Made by a program: the position numbers and the translations under genes
Shown: one piece after another, positions 1-12,960 of the stretch
How positions within the stretch are numbered: the first letter of the stretch is position 1
Layout: each line of letters starts with the position of its first letter
Assembly: GCA_014773175.1 (NCBI GenBank)
Contig: VXCM01000444.1
Coordinates: 70,102 to 134,101, forward strand
Length of the DNA: 64,000 bases
Reading direction: 5' to 3'
From: Lucifuga dentata
Taxonomy: Eukaryota; Chordata; Actinopteri; Ophidiiformes; Bythitidae
The notes under the pieces: model-generated
Databases searched by the model: none
What the model saw: only the letters and a program-made list of their open reading frames with translations
Told to the model about the DNA's origin: nothing

Positions 1-745
1 CTGGAGGAATGTCTAAGCCCCCCCCCCCCCCNCCCCCATTCCTCCTCCCTCCTTCCTCCTCCCTCTCTCTGTCTCTCTATCCTCTCCTCTTCACTGAGCT
101 AGCGAGAGATAGAGGAAAAGAGGAACAAGCAAATGGTGAAGGAAACTGAAGATGAACACTGATAGATGAGCAGATTAAAGCGATAGAAAAGGGACTAAAC
201 GTGAGAGAACACATGGAACATGTGCATTTTTTCATGTTGAAGCATGTTTGTGCAACTACAGATGCATATATGAATATCTTTACAAAGATGTATTTGTAGA
301 AAAAAACATTGCAAGACTTTTTAATCCAGTATTCAGGCTTAAAATGTTCATTTTTAATATAAAAAAATCCCTATATGTGGTGTAATAATTACATTTGTTT
401 CTGATGTAAATCTACTTTCATGACGCTAGAAGAATGATCTGCCAACTTTTTTTTTTTTCNTTGTTTCTGATGTAAATCTACTTTCATGACGCTAGAAGAA
501 TGATCTGCCAACTTTTTTTTTTTTCAAAAAACTGATATACACAATTTTTAGCTTATTGATTTTTTTTTCAAGAAATTGAAGATTTTGATAAGAAATATGA
601 TGCTAAATGTTTTATTTTGACAGACATTTTGGACTGTTTATTACTTTTTCAGTCTGGTAGCATTTCTATTACAAGAGCTGCCAGCAGGCCCGTCATGTCA
701 TTTCGATAGCATAGATTACTAAACATTATGTGCCCTCTGTCCCAG
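1..745. other. dscaml1 intron (no exon seen)
   Basis: This lies upstream of the first exon in the window and reads as AT-rich intron. It holds two assembly Ns, at 32 in a C run and at 460 between a duplicated 65-bp block. I see no splice-bordered reading frame. Confidence 0.6.
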
Positions 746-3700
746 GCGCCTAGTGAGTACGAGGCCAACCCAGAGATGCTCTTCTACCGTATCACGCACC
801 TTACCCGTGGTAAACAATACCACATCTGGGCAGCAGCCGTGACAACTGCTGGCCGAGGCAACATCAGCGAAAAGGTCAACGTGGAGCCTGCTGGGAAAGG
901 TGGGTGCTCCAGGCAATCCTGTAGTGAGGAAGAAGGGTAAAGAGATTTGTGTAAAGGTTATGAGTGATAGTATTATAAAGAGGGCTATGAATCAGCCACA
1001 TGATCTGCTTTATACACATCACCTACACCTCTGTCTGTCTTCCTTTTCATCTCCCTGCTCTCGCTACTATTGATTGACAGCTGTAGTATTGATTCAGTAC
1101 CAGCTATGTTGCAAGAAACGTTGTTGTTAATTATGTGGTGATGAACAGGGCCTATCTAGTAAACTGACCCTTGGGGAGAAGGCTAGCCAGTAAGAATCAA
1201 TAGAGGAGAGGATCTATGGAGTAAAGATAGACTGAAACCAAGAGGTGAGAGGAGGAGTTATGCTAAAGCATTATGCTACAGCCTCTTATTCCCACAGCAG
1301 CGAGCAAAGGCCTTTCCCCTCAGGCAAAGTGAGCCACTCATTCAACAAACAGTAGAGACATCCTACACATGGAAAAAAAAAAATCATGTTTTGATGAAAA
1401 GAGATTAAAGCACCTCAATAGCTTCTGCTTCAGTTTTCCTTGGTGTGTGCAAATCTAACATCTGTGAGCAAGAGAAGCTTTACATTTTTTTAAATTTTGT
1501 GTGCAGTCCCAGCTAAGATCCTGTCCTTTGGGGGCACCGTAACCACACCCTGGATGAAGGAGGTGCGTCTGCCCTGCAGCTCAGTCGGAGAGCCCACTCC
1601 CACAATAAAATGGACCAAAGACAGGTCAGAGCTCATCATACATCACTTACATTTCATGACCCACTCAGACAGATAATGCTACTTGTTTTGTGTAAGAACA
1701 GATACTCTGACTCAGAAATGACTCCAGGGCAAGAATGAACTGTATTCTGTCTTTATATCACCAGTGAGGACTCTGCCAATCCAGTGACAGCTGATAGTCA
1801 GCGACAGATTTTATCCAATGGCACACTGGTGCTACGATCAGTCAAAGCCGAAGATTCTGGGTACTACACCTGTACAGCCACAAACACTCTGGGCTTTGAC
1901 ACTATCATCGTCAATCTCGTGGTGCAAGGTGAGAGGAAAATGGAAGATGTATTTGGATATAACTGAGCAGTACAGGATGCTTTATGTTGTGTCAAGCCAG
2001 TTGTTAAGTCATTGTCTGTGTGTGTGCATGCAGTTCCTCCCGACCAGCCTCGCTTAACAGTGTCCACTACCTCCACCTCCTCCATCACTCTGGCCTGGAT
2101 CCCTGGGGACAATGGGGGAAGCTCCATCAGAGGTATACTGCCATCTTCCTGATAAGACTTTCTGTGCATGGAGTTCTGTCAGTGCTATATGCAAACAGTA
2201 TACTTAATGTTTCTGGGCAAGAAAAAAAGGCAAAATAATAGATTAGCACTCATTATAGCACTCTGTTGTCCTCTGGTGGCCAAGAGATGTAGCAGCAGGA
2301 AAACTTAGTGTCTGTGACAGTGACTTTGACTGAGTTTTGAAGTATTTAATGTAAAGCTGGGCTGTGATTCTGCAGGATTTGTGCTACAATATTCTGTGGA
2401 CAACACAGAGGAATGGAGGGATGTGTTCATCAGCTCCAGTGAGCGTTCGTTCAGGTTGGACAACCTGCGCTGTGGAACCTGGTACAAGGTCAAGTTGGCT
2501 GCCAAGAACAGCGTGGGCTCAGGACGCATTAGTGAAATTATTGAGGCAAAGACCCATGGAAGAGGTAAGGACTGATAGTGGAGACATGAGTGGAAAAGAG
2601 GAAAGGGGAGAATAGACTATTTCTCTTGGCACATGAATACAGAATAAAGTCCAAATTGCAAATGTTTGTAATGTTCCTATACTGCCCCCTCACAGACCAT
2701 AGGCATTAAAAACATGCATGTTGGAATGGGAACTAGTTGTTTCTTCTTAATTGGCTTAAACTACTAAAGGTCCTGCACACTCATGGAACATGTTTCCATT
2801 TATTTGGTTGATTCGACCTCTTCATGGACTGTGTGGGTAATTTATAGACTGTGCTTGATTGACATCTTTCTGACTCTCTTGATAGATTTTTTTGCACCTG
2901 CCAAGGAACTACAATTTATATCTTTATGATTCTCCACCAAACTTCAACCTAAAACGAGGTCTAATCCTGCTGTAAAAAATTTAAAATGCCTGTGTGGGCA
3001 TGCAGGGCCTTTAAATATCCCCCAAAAATATTAAACTAATATTGTTAGAAAAACCTCATCAATATTTCTAACTAGGTTGAGTATTTAATATTCATACTGG
3101 AAAAGTGAAAAACTTTAGTAAAATTAAAGATGTCACTATGCATATTAATTTGGGGGTTTTTTGCTTGTAATGTTTGAATGTGGATAGACAGTGCAATGCA
3201 AAAAGGAAATTTAAGGGGTACTCACAGGTTGAAAGCATTAAAACAAACTGGAGACAGTGTTAGCATAGTTCCAGGAACATCTTTGAAATTTTAAAATTGG
3301 CAGCAGTTTTTTAAAGTTGCAATTTGATTTGTATCATCAATGCACATGTGCTATTTCAACAGGTTTAGTATGTTCATTGATTGCATAATATCTGCAAAAA
3401 TATACTATTAAGTCTATTATATATTTTAGGCCCACTGTATACTGTTATGCAGTGTGAAATTTGGACACAGCTAAAGGAAGGACATAAAACGGCTGCAGCC
3501 TCACTCTATACAAAATTATCCAGCATTGATAATACAGCAAACTAAGACACAGAGCAGTTATATTTGGTATGCTTAAATGTTCTAATGGAAAATCCTTTTT
3601 GCATGTTGGGATTACTCTGCACTAACTGAAAAATTCATGAACTGACACTATCATAATATTCCATGCAAATTTTAGGTAAGTGATACAGGCAATATCTATA

Positions 3701-6700
3701 GGAAATAAATGTGTAATATTCCTTATTGTTGCTACAACCTTCTATTTCTCTGACTATTTCTCAGTCCGTGTTTTTTGCCTCTCTTCTCTACAGAGCCAGT
3801 TTTCAACAAGGACCAACCGCTGCTCACCCACATCAACTCCACTCATGCAGGGCTCAACCTGCAGGGCTGGACCAGCGGTGGCTGCCCCATCACTGACCTG
3901 ATGCTGGACTTCAGGCCCAAAGGTACCTGGGCCTGGCAGAGCCTGAAGGCCAACTCCACCACTCAGCTCTTCCTCAGTGAACTGCGTGAGGCCACCTGGT
4001 ATGAGCTGAAAATGAAGGCTTGCAACAGTGCTGGGTGCGGCAACCAGAGCTCTCAGTTTGCCACTACTGATTATGATGGCAGTAAGTTCATCCATTGTGT
4101 CCTCCTCCAGAAACACGCCTGTTTCTGGTTAGTTTAATTAGCTTATTTCTGTATTAAATTCTTGTTTATTTTTTCTTCTTTCTTTCCTGTCCTCTCTAAA
4201 GGTACCATCCCGCCCATTAAATCAGCTCGCGGAGAAGGAGATGATGTGAAGAAGCTGTTTTCCATTGGCTCTCCCGTCTTTCTGGTTACTGTGGGCGTTG
4301 CTTTCCTTTTCATCATACGCAAGAAACGCAAGGAGAAAAGGCTGAAACGACTTAGAGGTGAGAGAAAGGAGAAGTGAGAGACCAGAAAGATTAAAGTTAC
4401 TGTGTGTGATGTGTTCAGGTGACCTAATGTAACACGTTAAAATGATTATCCTCTCAGCCAGGTGTGATCTCATTAAGACATTGTCTTCTTACAGATGCTA
4501 AGAGCCTCGCTGAGATGCTTATCAGGTAAGAGCCAGCTTTATAAGCACACATTAATCTTTAGTAAGTTTATACATTATATATTCATACATTAATCTTTTT
4601 TGTTTACTTTATGAGGGAAATTGGCCTAAGTGCAATTTCAGCGTATTTCTGTGTGTGTTTGTGTGTAGTAAGAACAATCGTAGTATAGACACACCTGTGA
4701 AGGGCCCCCCTCAAGGACCAAGGCTCCATATTGACATCCCACGTGTTCAGCTACTCATTGAGGACAAGGAAGGAATCAAGCAGATAGGTTTGTGTTCACA
4801 CAAAGAAACAAAAAAATCTGAAACAAACAAAATATTTTTCAATTTAATTTTCTGTTCTACTAATAAATGTAATTTTTTATTTTTTTTTTCTTTCTGCAAC
4901 AGGGGAGGACAAGGCAGCAGTGCCAGTGACAGACACTGAATTCAGCCAATCAGTGAATCCACAGAACTTCTGCACAGGCGTGTCTCTGCACCACCAAGCC
5001 CTCATCCAGAATTCAGGGCCTTTGATTGACATGTCAGACATCCGCCCAGGCACAAGTGAGTCTTTGGTTCCCCTCCTCCCCTTTCAAATACACAGTAGGA
5101 AGGACTTCTTAATATGTTGTACTCTTTGTATACAGTCTCTGTCCTACTAAGCTAATCTATAATCATTGTGACATTAGACCCCGTGTCCAGGAAAAGCATA
5201 AAATCAGCTCACAGCTCCAGAAACAGATATTCCAGCCAGTGGACATTGAGCCGGCCAAGTCAGAGCCAGTCGACGGCCTCAGCACGAACTCTGACCTCAG
5301 ACTGGCGGACCATGGGCTCTCATGGTATCACTGCCACTGAGAGCGACAGCTACAGCGCCAGCCTCTCACAAGACACAGGTGGGTAAAGCCCAGACACAAC
5401 AACACTAATGCCAGGGCTGTTACTACCATTTAGGACATGGAGGGATTTTTTTTTTTCATATCATTTCCATTCTTACAAAAATATTAAGTTTGAAAAAATA
5501 GATTGTCATTAATTTAAACATTTTGATCCCATCCTGGATTAAATTGTATTTCAGTCTGGATCTGGACCAACTGAGTATGTGGAGTCTTTATTCTCAAATT
5601 TAAAATCAATCTAGAGGCATATGTACAGCATATACACTTTAACATGCATCCTCAAACTACCAAATTAAGGGATGAAAAGGCAGTACGAGGCCCTCCACAA
5701 ATATTGGCATCCTTATTAAGTAAAGGAAAAATGGGCTGTGAAAAAAAAGGCTTTATGTTTATCCTCTTGATCTTTCATTCACAATATTAACAAATATATA
5801 ATTTTTAATTAAAATAGTTTTTTTTTTAATTGAAAAGAAAAGGAAATTCTTATGATTAAACAAATACTTTTCTCAGTGGGCCTGGAAGAGAACGTGTGTC
5901 TCTATTGACTCCACACAGTGAGGAGGTTCGAGTAGCCAAAGAATCTCCAAGGATCACGCTGGAGAATTGTAGATGTTAGTTGGGTCTTGGGGTCAGAAAG
6001 TCTCCAAAACTATGATCAGACACCACCAAGCGATGGAGAATAGTAGTAGTTTCATGATAAGAATTTATTTTTCCTTTCAATTATTTTACTTTAATTAAAG
6101 GTTATATTTTTGTTAATATTTTGAATGAAAGATCAAGAGGATAAATAATAAAGACAATTTTTTTTTCACAGAAGTCAGCATTTCCCTCAGTCGTAACTTT
6201 ACTGTCAAATTTTGAACTATTGTAACTAAGATTATATTTATTTGTTTCCAGATAAGGGTCGTAACAGCATGGTGTCAACAGAGAGCGCCTCGTCCACCTA
6301 TGAGGAGTTGGCGAGGGCCTATGAGCATGCCAAACTGGAGGAGCACCTGCAACATGCCAAGTTCACCATTACAGAGTGCTTCATCTCTGACAGCTCATCA
6401 GACCAAATGACTACAGGTACCAATGACCCAGCAGACAGCATGACCTCCCTTAGTACACCGTCCGAACCAGGCATCTGCCGCTTCACTGCCTCACCACCCA
6501 AACCGCAAGACTACGACCGTGGGAAAAATGTGGCTGTGCCCATTCCCCACCGTGCTAACAAAAGTAAGTGCAACATTCCTTCTTTTCTTGATTGAGTAGC
6601 ATCTTTAGTATCTTTAGTTCTTGCTTTGGTGTTTTGCACACAATGCAGCTATTCCCTTGCTTTTCTCAGGCGAATTCTGCAACCTGCCCCTCTACATGAA

Positions 6701-7103
6701 GACAGACCCATTCTTCCGCAAACAAGCAGAGCTGCATGACCCATGCCCAGCTGTCCCACCACGGGAAGCTTCAATCCGCAGCTTGGCACAGCGGGCGTAT
6801 CACACCCAAGGGCGCCACAAGACTCTAGACCCTACCAAGCAACAGGCTCTCACACTGGGCCACTCTGGGCTGAGCAGCTTGGGTTCGAGCTCGGGCACTT
6901 CCACCTTGCCCCAGAGGACTCTCACCATGCCCAGCTCCAACACTGCAGCAACAGCTTCCACTTCCAGCACTAGCAGCAACCCCATCAACAGTAACAAGGT
7001 GGGGGGCTCCAGAGACTCGCTGCTAGAGAGCAGCTCCTCTGCACTGGGGAGGCTGCAGAAACAGAGTGTGGGAGCCTACTCCAAGTCATACACTTTGGTG
7101 TAG
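746..7103 (+). CDS. dscaml1: dscaml1 (Down syndrome cell adhesion molecule-like 1), 3' part
   Basis: Thirteen exons: 746-899, 1507-1624, 1765-1928, 2034-2132, 2376-2564, 3794-4081, 4202-4357, 4495-4525, 4669-4787, 4903-5055, 5178-5378, 6252-6563, 6670-7103. They join in phase to 805 codons plus TAG; the N-terminal part lies left of the window. In order they encode the end of a fibronectin III repeat, the tenth Ig domain (exons 2-3), two more FN3 repeats (exons 4-6), one membrane helix ([12 protein letters not shown]) followed by a basic stop-transfer run, and a long cytoplasmic tail. The tail ends in KSYTLV, a PDZ-binding type C-terminus. The family acts at the neuronal surface in homophilic adhesion and self-avoidance. 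DSCAML1 is preferred over DSCAM because the tail has the DSCAML1-type segments [20 protein letters not shown] and [14 protein letters not shown] and a Ser/Thr-rich end. Only established family function is claimed. Confidence 0.95.
5681..6171. mobile_element. Degenerate Tc1-like transposon remnant in a dscaml1 intron
   Basis: The left end (CCTCCACAAATATTGGCATC from about 5690) resembles the terminal repeat of teleost Tc1-like elements. A long imperfect inverted repeat joins 5759-5815 to 6078-6147; the arm core ATCCTCTTGATCTTTCATTC recurs in reverse complement. The middle (about 5880-6050) has the flavour of a Tc1 transposase-coding region, for example GGTCAGAAAGTCTCCAAAAC, but no open frame survives. 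The outermost right terminal repeat is missing. The remnant ends about 80 bp before the acceptor of exon 12 in this window (6252). Confidence 0.65.
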
Positions 7104-9734
7104 TCCATCATGTTGCACAGACTTGCACTGCTACCCCGCTCTTCAGCCAGCCTCACTCTGGCACTCTTTAGCCTGGGCCAGAATGGGCATGCAATCATCT
7201 TTCTTTAAACCCAACTAATGGTGAACTGCCCAGCTTCCTGTCTAGTTTTACTCGGGATAGGTGTTCTCCCAGTCAGAGACCCAGCTAATCCTACTTTTTC
7301 ATGTTCACCTGGGACTCTATAAAAGAACTACTAACTCCAACTAACAGTTCCAGCCGGCTGGTGCTCAGCTCCGCTCAGTTCTTGTGGGAGATAACAAAAA
7401 CCAGGAAGCTATTCTAAAGTCATTGGAAATATTAACTATTATTGAAGAGCTAAAAGCTCTGTGCTTATTATGACGAAGACTATGATAGCCAGTATGAAGC
7501 TGTGTGGCCATCCTGTCTCTCATATGCACACACATACTGTCCTCCATAGTTTGAGTATTATTGTCAATTTGCAGGACTTCCAATTAAGTTCCCTATTCGT
7601 ATTGCTCACCCTCTTCATGTTTCTTAATGTCCCAACTAACTATTGGCAGATATACTGATGTTTCCAAAAGAAGGATTCAGGTTCACCTCCAGGGAAGATT
7701 AAGATAATGTTTCTATTACATTAATATTCTCCACCCATCTCTCTCCACCTCCAGCTGAACACTAAACCAACAGCTTTTTGACATGACAACCCAAATGACC
7801 CAGCTATGATTTCTCGCACTACAAATAGAGAATATTTGGTATTATAAAGAATTTACATATATATTTCTATGTAGGTATATTATTGACATTTAAGTGAAAT
7901 TATGACAAAGTATAAGTTGTATGTACTACACAGATAAGTTTAGTATATACAACAATTTTAATGTTATTGTCAAATTTAAGAAAAAGACAATCGCTCAATC
8001 ATGTTAAAGAGAAATTTAAAAGAGGTTGGACTAAAGAGGGAGAAAGTTTAGTATATATTGGGGATGTTCTGTGTGTTACTGTGTGTAGAATGACTAAGAG
8101 GAGAGTGCTGCCATCCTGTATGACAGGAAGTGGCACCCCCCAAGCCCCAGGTCAAGACGGGAAAAGCAAGATAGGTTAGTCAGTTTTAATTTCATTTCCT
8201 GAAAAGGCAGATCATAACCTCACGGGCTTAAATAAGCAGAGCTCCAACCTCCCTTTATATGTTTGGTGAAAACCATCATGACATAAAGACTTTGCGGTTG
8301 TATATAATATGAGCTGCTTATTTGCTCATGAGGATATATTATCCTCTGTGACCCTCATTTAAGGTCATGAGGCTGAGTGGTAGGAAAATACAATAACATT
8401 CAGAACACATCAGTTTGAGGAGGAGAGATGTTTATGATCTCTGTCTGCCTCTTTTCTGTGGTTTAAACATTTGCATTTCCAAATAAGGTGACATTGGTAG
8501 AAGTGCAAAATGGCTACAGATTAGAGTTAGGATATGAAGGCCTGTTTGTGGCTGGCTGACAGAGACAGAGCTCTGCACATGGTCACAGGTACACTAACAC
8601 CCCCTACCGGCTTCTCAGTCAGCCAACTCTTGCTCGTCAAAGAAATAGACATCTAGCTGAGGGAATCCCAGTTATGTGAATGAAGTAAAAATAATATACT
8701 TAAACTGAGAGTTGTTATTTGTCAGGGAGTTCAGTTTGAAAATTATATAATGTGCACTCAATATATCTTTGTTGTCGCCCTGTCTGAAGTACTGTATATG
8801 TCCCATTTTCTTTAAACCCCTCCATTTGCGCTAATGTACATTAACACCAGAACCTATTGGAATGTCTTTTGAACATCTCCATTATAGTGCTTTGTGGTTT
8901 ATGTTCATTTAATCATTTGCTTGTTTGTTTGTTTGTTTATTAGGGGATATTTGTTGGTCTGTTCATTTTGATTTATAATATTTCTTTTAATTAGTTTTGG
9001 GTTTTTTGTCGAAATTTTGGTTCAAGAGGCCAAGCAATACTAAGGTATGTGGCCTGTGGTTAAAACCAGTTCAGCCAAGTGAAATCAGGGACTCGTAGCT
9101 CTTTTGGTCACACAAACTACTGTTATGTATATAGTGGAGTGGGTCAGGTCAACCTGAAGCTTTCAGACTCTGTCCTTCTCCCCCTGTTCAAAACAATTAA
9201 AGTAAAAATTCATAACCTAAACATTCATCTATCATCTCTACCTTTGTCAGTGTTGTTTATAGATTAAGTCTTGTACATAAAACACAGTTTTGTATGAAGA
9301 GCTATTTTCGTCAGAATAAATCAGGGGACACATCAGGGTTGAATGCCCCAGTTTCAAAATTGAAATAGTATCAAAACAATATTTTACTTCTGAAATGGGC
9401 AAAAAGATTTTCTTTCCCTTTTATGTTTTTGATACTAATTTGTTGAATTTTTATTCTTTTTTAAAGGTCTTTTGATGTTGTCATTTGTCCTATTTACTTT
9501 TTTATTATCATTATTTTGTATTTTGTTCATTCTCAAAAACATCATTGCATGCTTACTAAAAGGGAAAATTGAAGGAAAAAAATGTATGAAAATTAAAAAA
9601 ATGTAAAAAATGTTGAGGGTATCCCAAACATTTGTTTGAGTTGCTTGTTACAGCAATTGCTTGTGTTCAAAGTACATTTTCTATGAAAAGAAAGCAAAAA
9701 CTAAAAAGTTCATTCTAACACCTTGTGCAATAAA
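7104..9734 (+). other. dscaml1: dscaml1 3' UTR with candidate poly(A) signal
   Basis: The sequence after the TAG stop at 7101-7103 is uninterrupted and free of recognised transposons. The first convincing cleavage context is AATAAA at 9729-9734 in CAATAAAGC. A 3' UTR of about 2.6 kb is inferred. No coding potential is seen. Confidence 0.5.
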
Positions 9735-11590
9735 GCTATCTTTCATACGTCACGGCTTCTGTCATTCTCAGCAAATTTGTTTGCATTTCAAAATATTAAA
9801 CTGACATTCATGCTGAACTTCTGGATAATCAACCAATGGTTCAAGCTTCTTGGACACCAGATGTGAGTAAACTGCTAAAGAAAAGAAGCATTATTGGAAA
9901 CAAATATTTAATCTGAATACATCAAGATCATGAATCAGCAATAGAATATAAACACTAGATGATTTGGATGTGATAGCATACGCAGCTGACAATAAAACGT
10001 GAATATTAATGTGAAAATATAAATCGATGCAGTATGCATTAGGTAAAATATGAGAATGAGCTTTGAGAAGTTAATCACTCATAAAAGTGTAAACCAAATC
10101 CACAGAGTATACAAGTCTTCTTAAGACAATGCATAGAGCATAATGTGTATAGAATAATGCTAAGAATCATGTTGTAGAGCACATTCTGAAATATTCACTT
10201 ACGGATGAAGAAATTATACTTCAGCAGCTTTTCTGTTCTTATAATTCTGGATGGAGGTCACTTGATCACAGAAAGTAATAATTTAAATTGATGTAAGTGA
10301 ATTTTTATTACTATGCTTACCAAAGATGCAAGTTGTTGAGTCAAAGAATTTGTCATATGTCAGGATATCCAGAAAATGCAACAGTATACATCTATTTACA
10401 ACAAGTACCCACAATGCTTTGTTTCTCACCAACCCCTGATACATTGTTTTTATACTGTTGCCTCAAAAACGTTTATCTCCAGTTTGGTGGAATTTCATTA
10501 TCTACGCATCAACATTCTGACAAGGACTGTTCTTCATAAATAGTACTGTAATTTATTTTTTATTTGTCTTATTTTTAATGATGCTTAAGTATATTTACTG
10601 CTAATACTTGCTTATATGGAGATTTCACAGTGCAAAGTCAGGGAAACTGACCCTTATGACATCACAGACTATAAAGCACTAAAGCACTAAATAGCTGACA
10701 AAACCACTCCTACAACATCCTGATCTTTGCACATCTCCCTTTAACTCCAACACATCCTTAATACAATTTTTTCCACGTTTAATAGTAAAACCATTAAAAC
10801 TGAATTTTGTGTGTAAAATTATGGAGTCTTAAAGGTTTCACCCTGGTGAGAGTTTAATTTAGTCCTCCTCACTACTGCCTTAATCTTTCTTTCTTTCTCA
10901 ATCTCTGCATGACCTCCACATTTCTCCCCAACACAACAATCTGACCACCTCTGATTGGTAGAACATATTGATTAGGCTTGTACATAAACTGAAACAGCTG
11001 GAGAATGCTGTGTTGCTGTGTGCGGTGTCCAGGTGGCTTTGTTGGTGATGAAAACGCTCAGAAATAGGACTGAACCATCTCTTCACTCTGGATGGTACAC
11101 GGTGTAAGTATTTTGATTAAAAATTGATTATATTTCTTTTTGTTGTAAGACAAAAGGTTCCCCAACAGATTCCAGCTTGCTCTCATAGATCCATCCCATC
11201 CTTGATCCAGCATTAAAATCTGAGAAGAAACAGGACAAGAAACAATGAGTTCATTACCAGCTGGATGCCCCAGGGATGAGGCCTGAAAATCAAATGTATG
11301 AGTAATGTGATGTGAGATAGAAGCTGGACTCTTTGAGGCTTTACTGCTATGCAGCCACAAGATGGCGTCAGAACATTACAATAGATGAAGCTTTCACAGA
11401 GGGCAACAGACACTGTGATGAAAGTATTCCAGCAAGTGGGAGCAGTCATGCATGACGGATATGCTGTGAATAATTGATGTTTTTCAGTCACCTGCATCAG
11501 ACCCTTATTACTACAGCCTCTTGTTACTACAGCAAAGGTTACGTAGAATTAAGCTTGTATTTATCAGAAAATTCATACATTATTTTAACT
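9735..11590. other. Spacer between dscaml1 and arhgap35 3' ends
   Basis: This is AT-rich sequence between two convergently transcribed genes. Short open frames occur on both strands, but none has splice context or a recognisable product. I see no RNA gene. Confidence 0.5.
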
Positions 11591-12168
11591 TTAAAGGACA
11601 ATACTGGTGATTTAGCATGTTTGAGCGCAATATATAAAAACCCATGTACACATTACGTTACTGACAACCATTTCCCAAAATATGCTACTGGAGAGGTACA
11701 TTTTCTTTTTTTTTCTACTTTCCAGACTGCCATTACTTTCAGTTCATTCCAGTGCAATTTTAAAATCAACTTGTAGAGACTTGAAACGTGTTTGAGATAC
11801 ATAATCCATCACAGCAAATATTCTACCTATTAAGACTTTTGTCAAAGTAACATTATTTAACCGATCCAACATAGAGCTGCATGGAAAACAATATGTCTCC
11901 GCCAGGAAATATAGTCCCACGAGAAGACTGCTTTTAAAATAACCCTGCCTTCTGTCATTGTGCAAAAGTGTTAGCTGGCAAAACATGGAATTTTAAGGTG
12001 GGTGTATCACCTGAACATTTCATTTTGAAAGAGTAGGGGATTTGGTAAAATAACAGGAAAACTAAAATATGGTTTTATATTTTGGAAATTGTTTGCCAGT
12101 AATGTCACATGTATGCGGGTAGTATTTACTGGACTTAAACATGCAATATCACCAGTATGGTCCTTTAA
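11591..12168. mobile_element. TTAA-flanked MITE, copy 1 (Kolobok-like by inference)
   Basis: 578 bp bounded by TTAA and terminal inverted repeats: the left end reads TTAAAGGACAATACTGGTGA and the right end is the reverse complement of TTAAAGGACCATACTGGTGA. The interior matches the other copies, including stretches related to GTATGTCTCCACCGGGGAAT and TGGGTGTATC. There is no transposase frame, so it is non-autonomous. TTAA duplication with AGG...CCT ends fits Kolobok-type elements; a piggyBac relative is an alternative. Confidence 0.75.
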
Positions 12169-12960
12169 ACAGACTGAGCCTTGCTCCTCCTAATTGCTTT
12201 TTTTTTTTTTTTAAATAAGAATTTGCTGGTTAAATCATATTTTTTTGCAGCTTTACATGAAAAAAAAGAAAGTTGTTACTGTGGTTATATGAAGACAGAA
12301 GAAAGTGAAAAAGTGGCAACGACAAGGTTCGGGTTCATTTTTGCTCTCACATCAGACCAAAATTCAATATCACCACAAAAGCAATTGTTTGACAAAAGAG
12401 GCACTTAGGGCTTGAACCAAAAAGGGACGTGAGGGCACTTGGGCTACTTGAACTTGCTTCCATTATGACATTAGGACACCTGAACACTCAAAAGGGCAGG
12501 ACTCACCGTCCCCCGTCACTCCTCTGTGCACCCACTGAGATGTGGCATAGCACAGCAGCCATAAATGTAAGCCTTGCTGCTTTTGTTTACTGAGTTGTCA
12601 ATCAGGAATAAACCACAGTCTACCATTGTTATGGTAGCATGTGGTTGAAAAACATAGATAATCATAGCCTGTCTAATATTATATTAAACTGCAGCTGAGC
12701 AAGAAGGAGAGATAGGGCCTTTGAAAAGCTTTGATGGGCCCTTCCTGCCATTTCCACTTTATACTGACATCAAACAGCATGATACGCTTCATATCCATGA
12801 TTCCCAGACCCCATTGCTCTGACATTTTAAGTGGTTAAGTGTTAAATCAATCTAACTTTTGTCAAATATAAATGAAGACAATAGTGAATGGATGTGCTAT
12901 GCAAATTGTTAAAGGCTCAGAAGACAAACACCACATCCAGGCTCAGGATAATTTTACAAG
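12169..12960. other. Spacer, nothing recognised
   Basis: Unique AT-rich sequence lies between MITE copy 1 and the probable end of the arhgap35 3' UTR. I found no gene, RNA or named repeat. Confidence 0.4.

Noticed and set aside
746..7103. Assignment to DSCAM instead of DSCAML1
   Set aside because: The cytoplasmic tail follows the DSCAML1 pattern almost throughout, whereas DSCAM differs strongly after the [12 protein letters not shown] segment.
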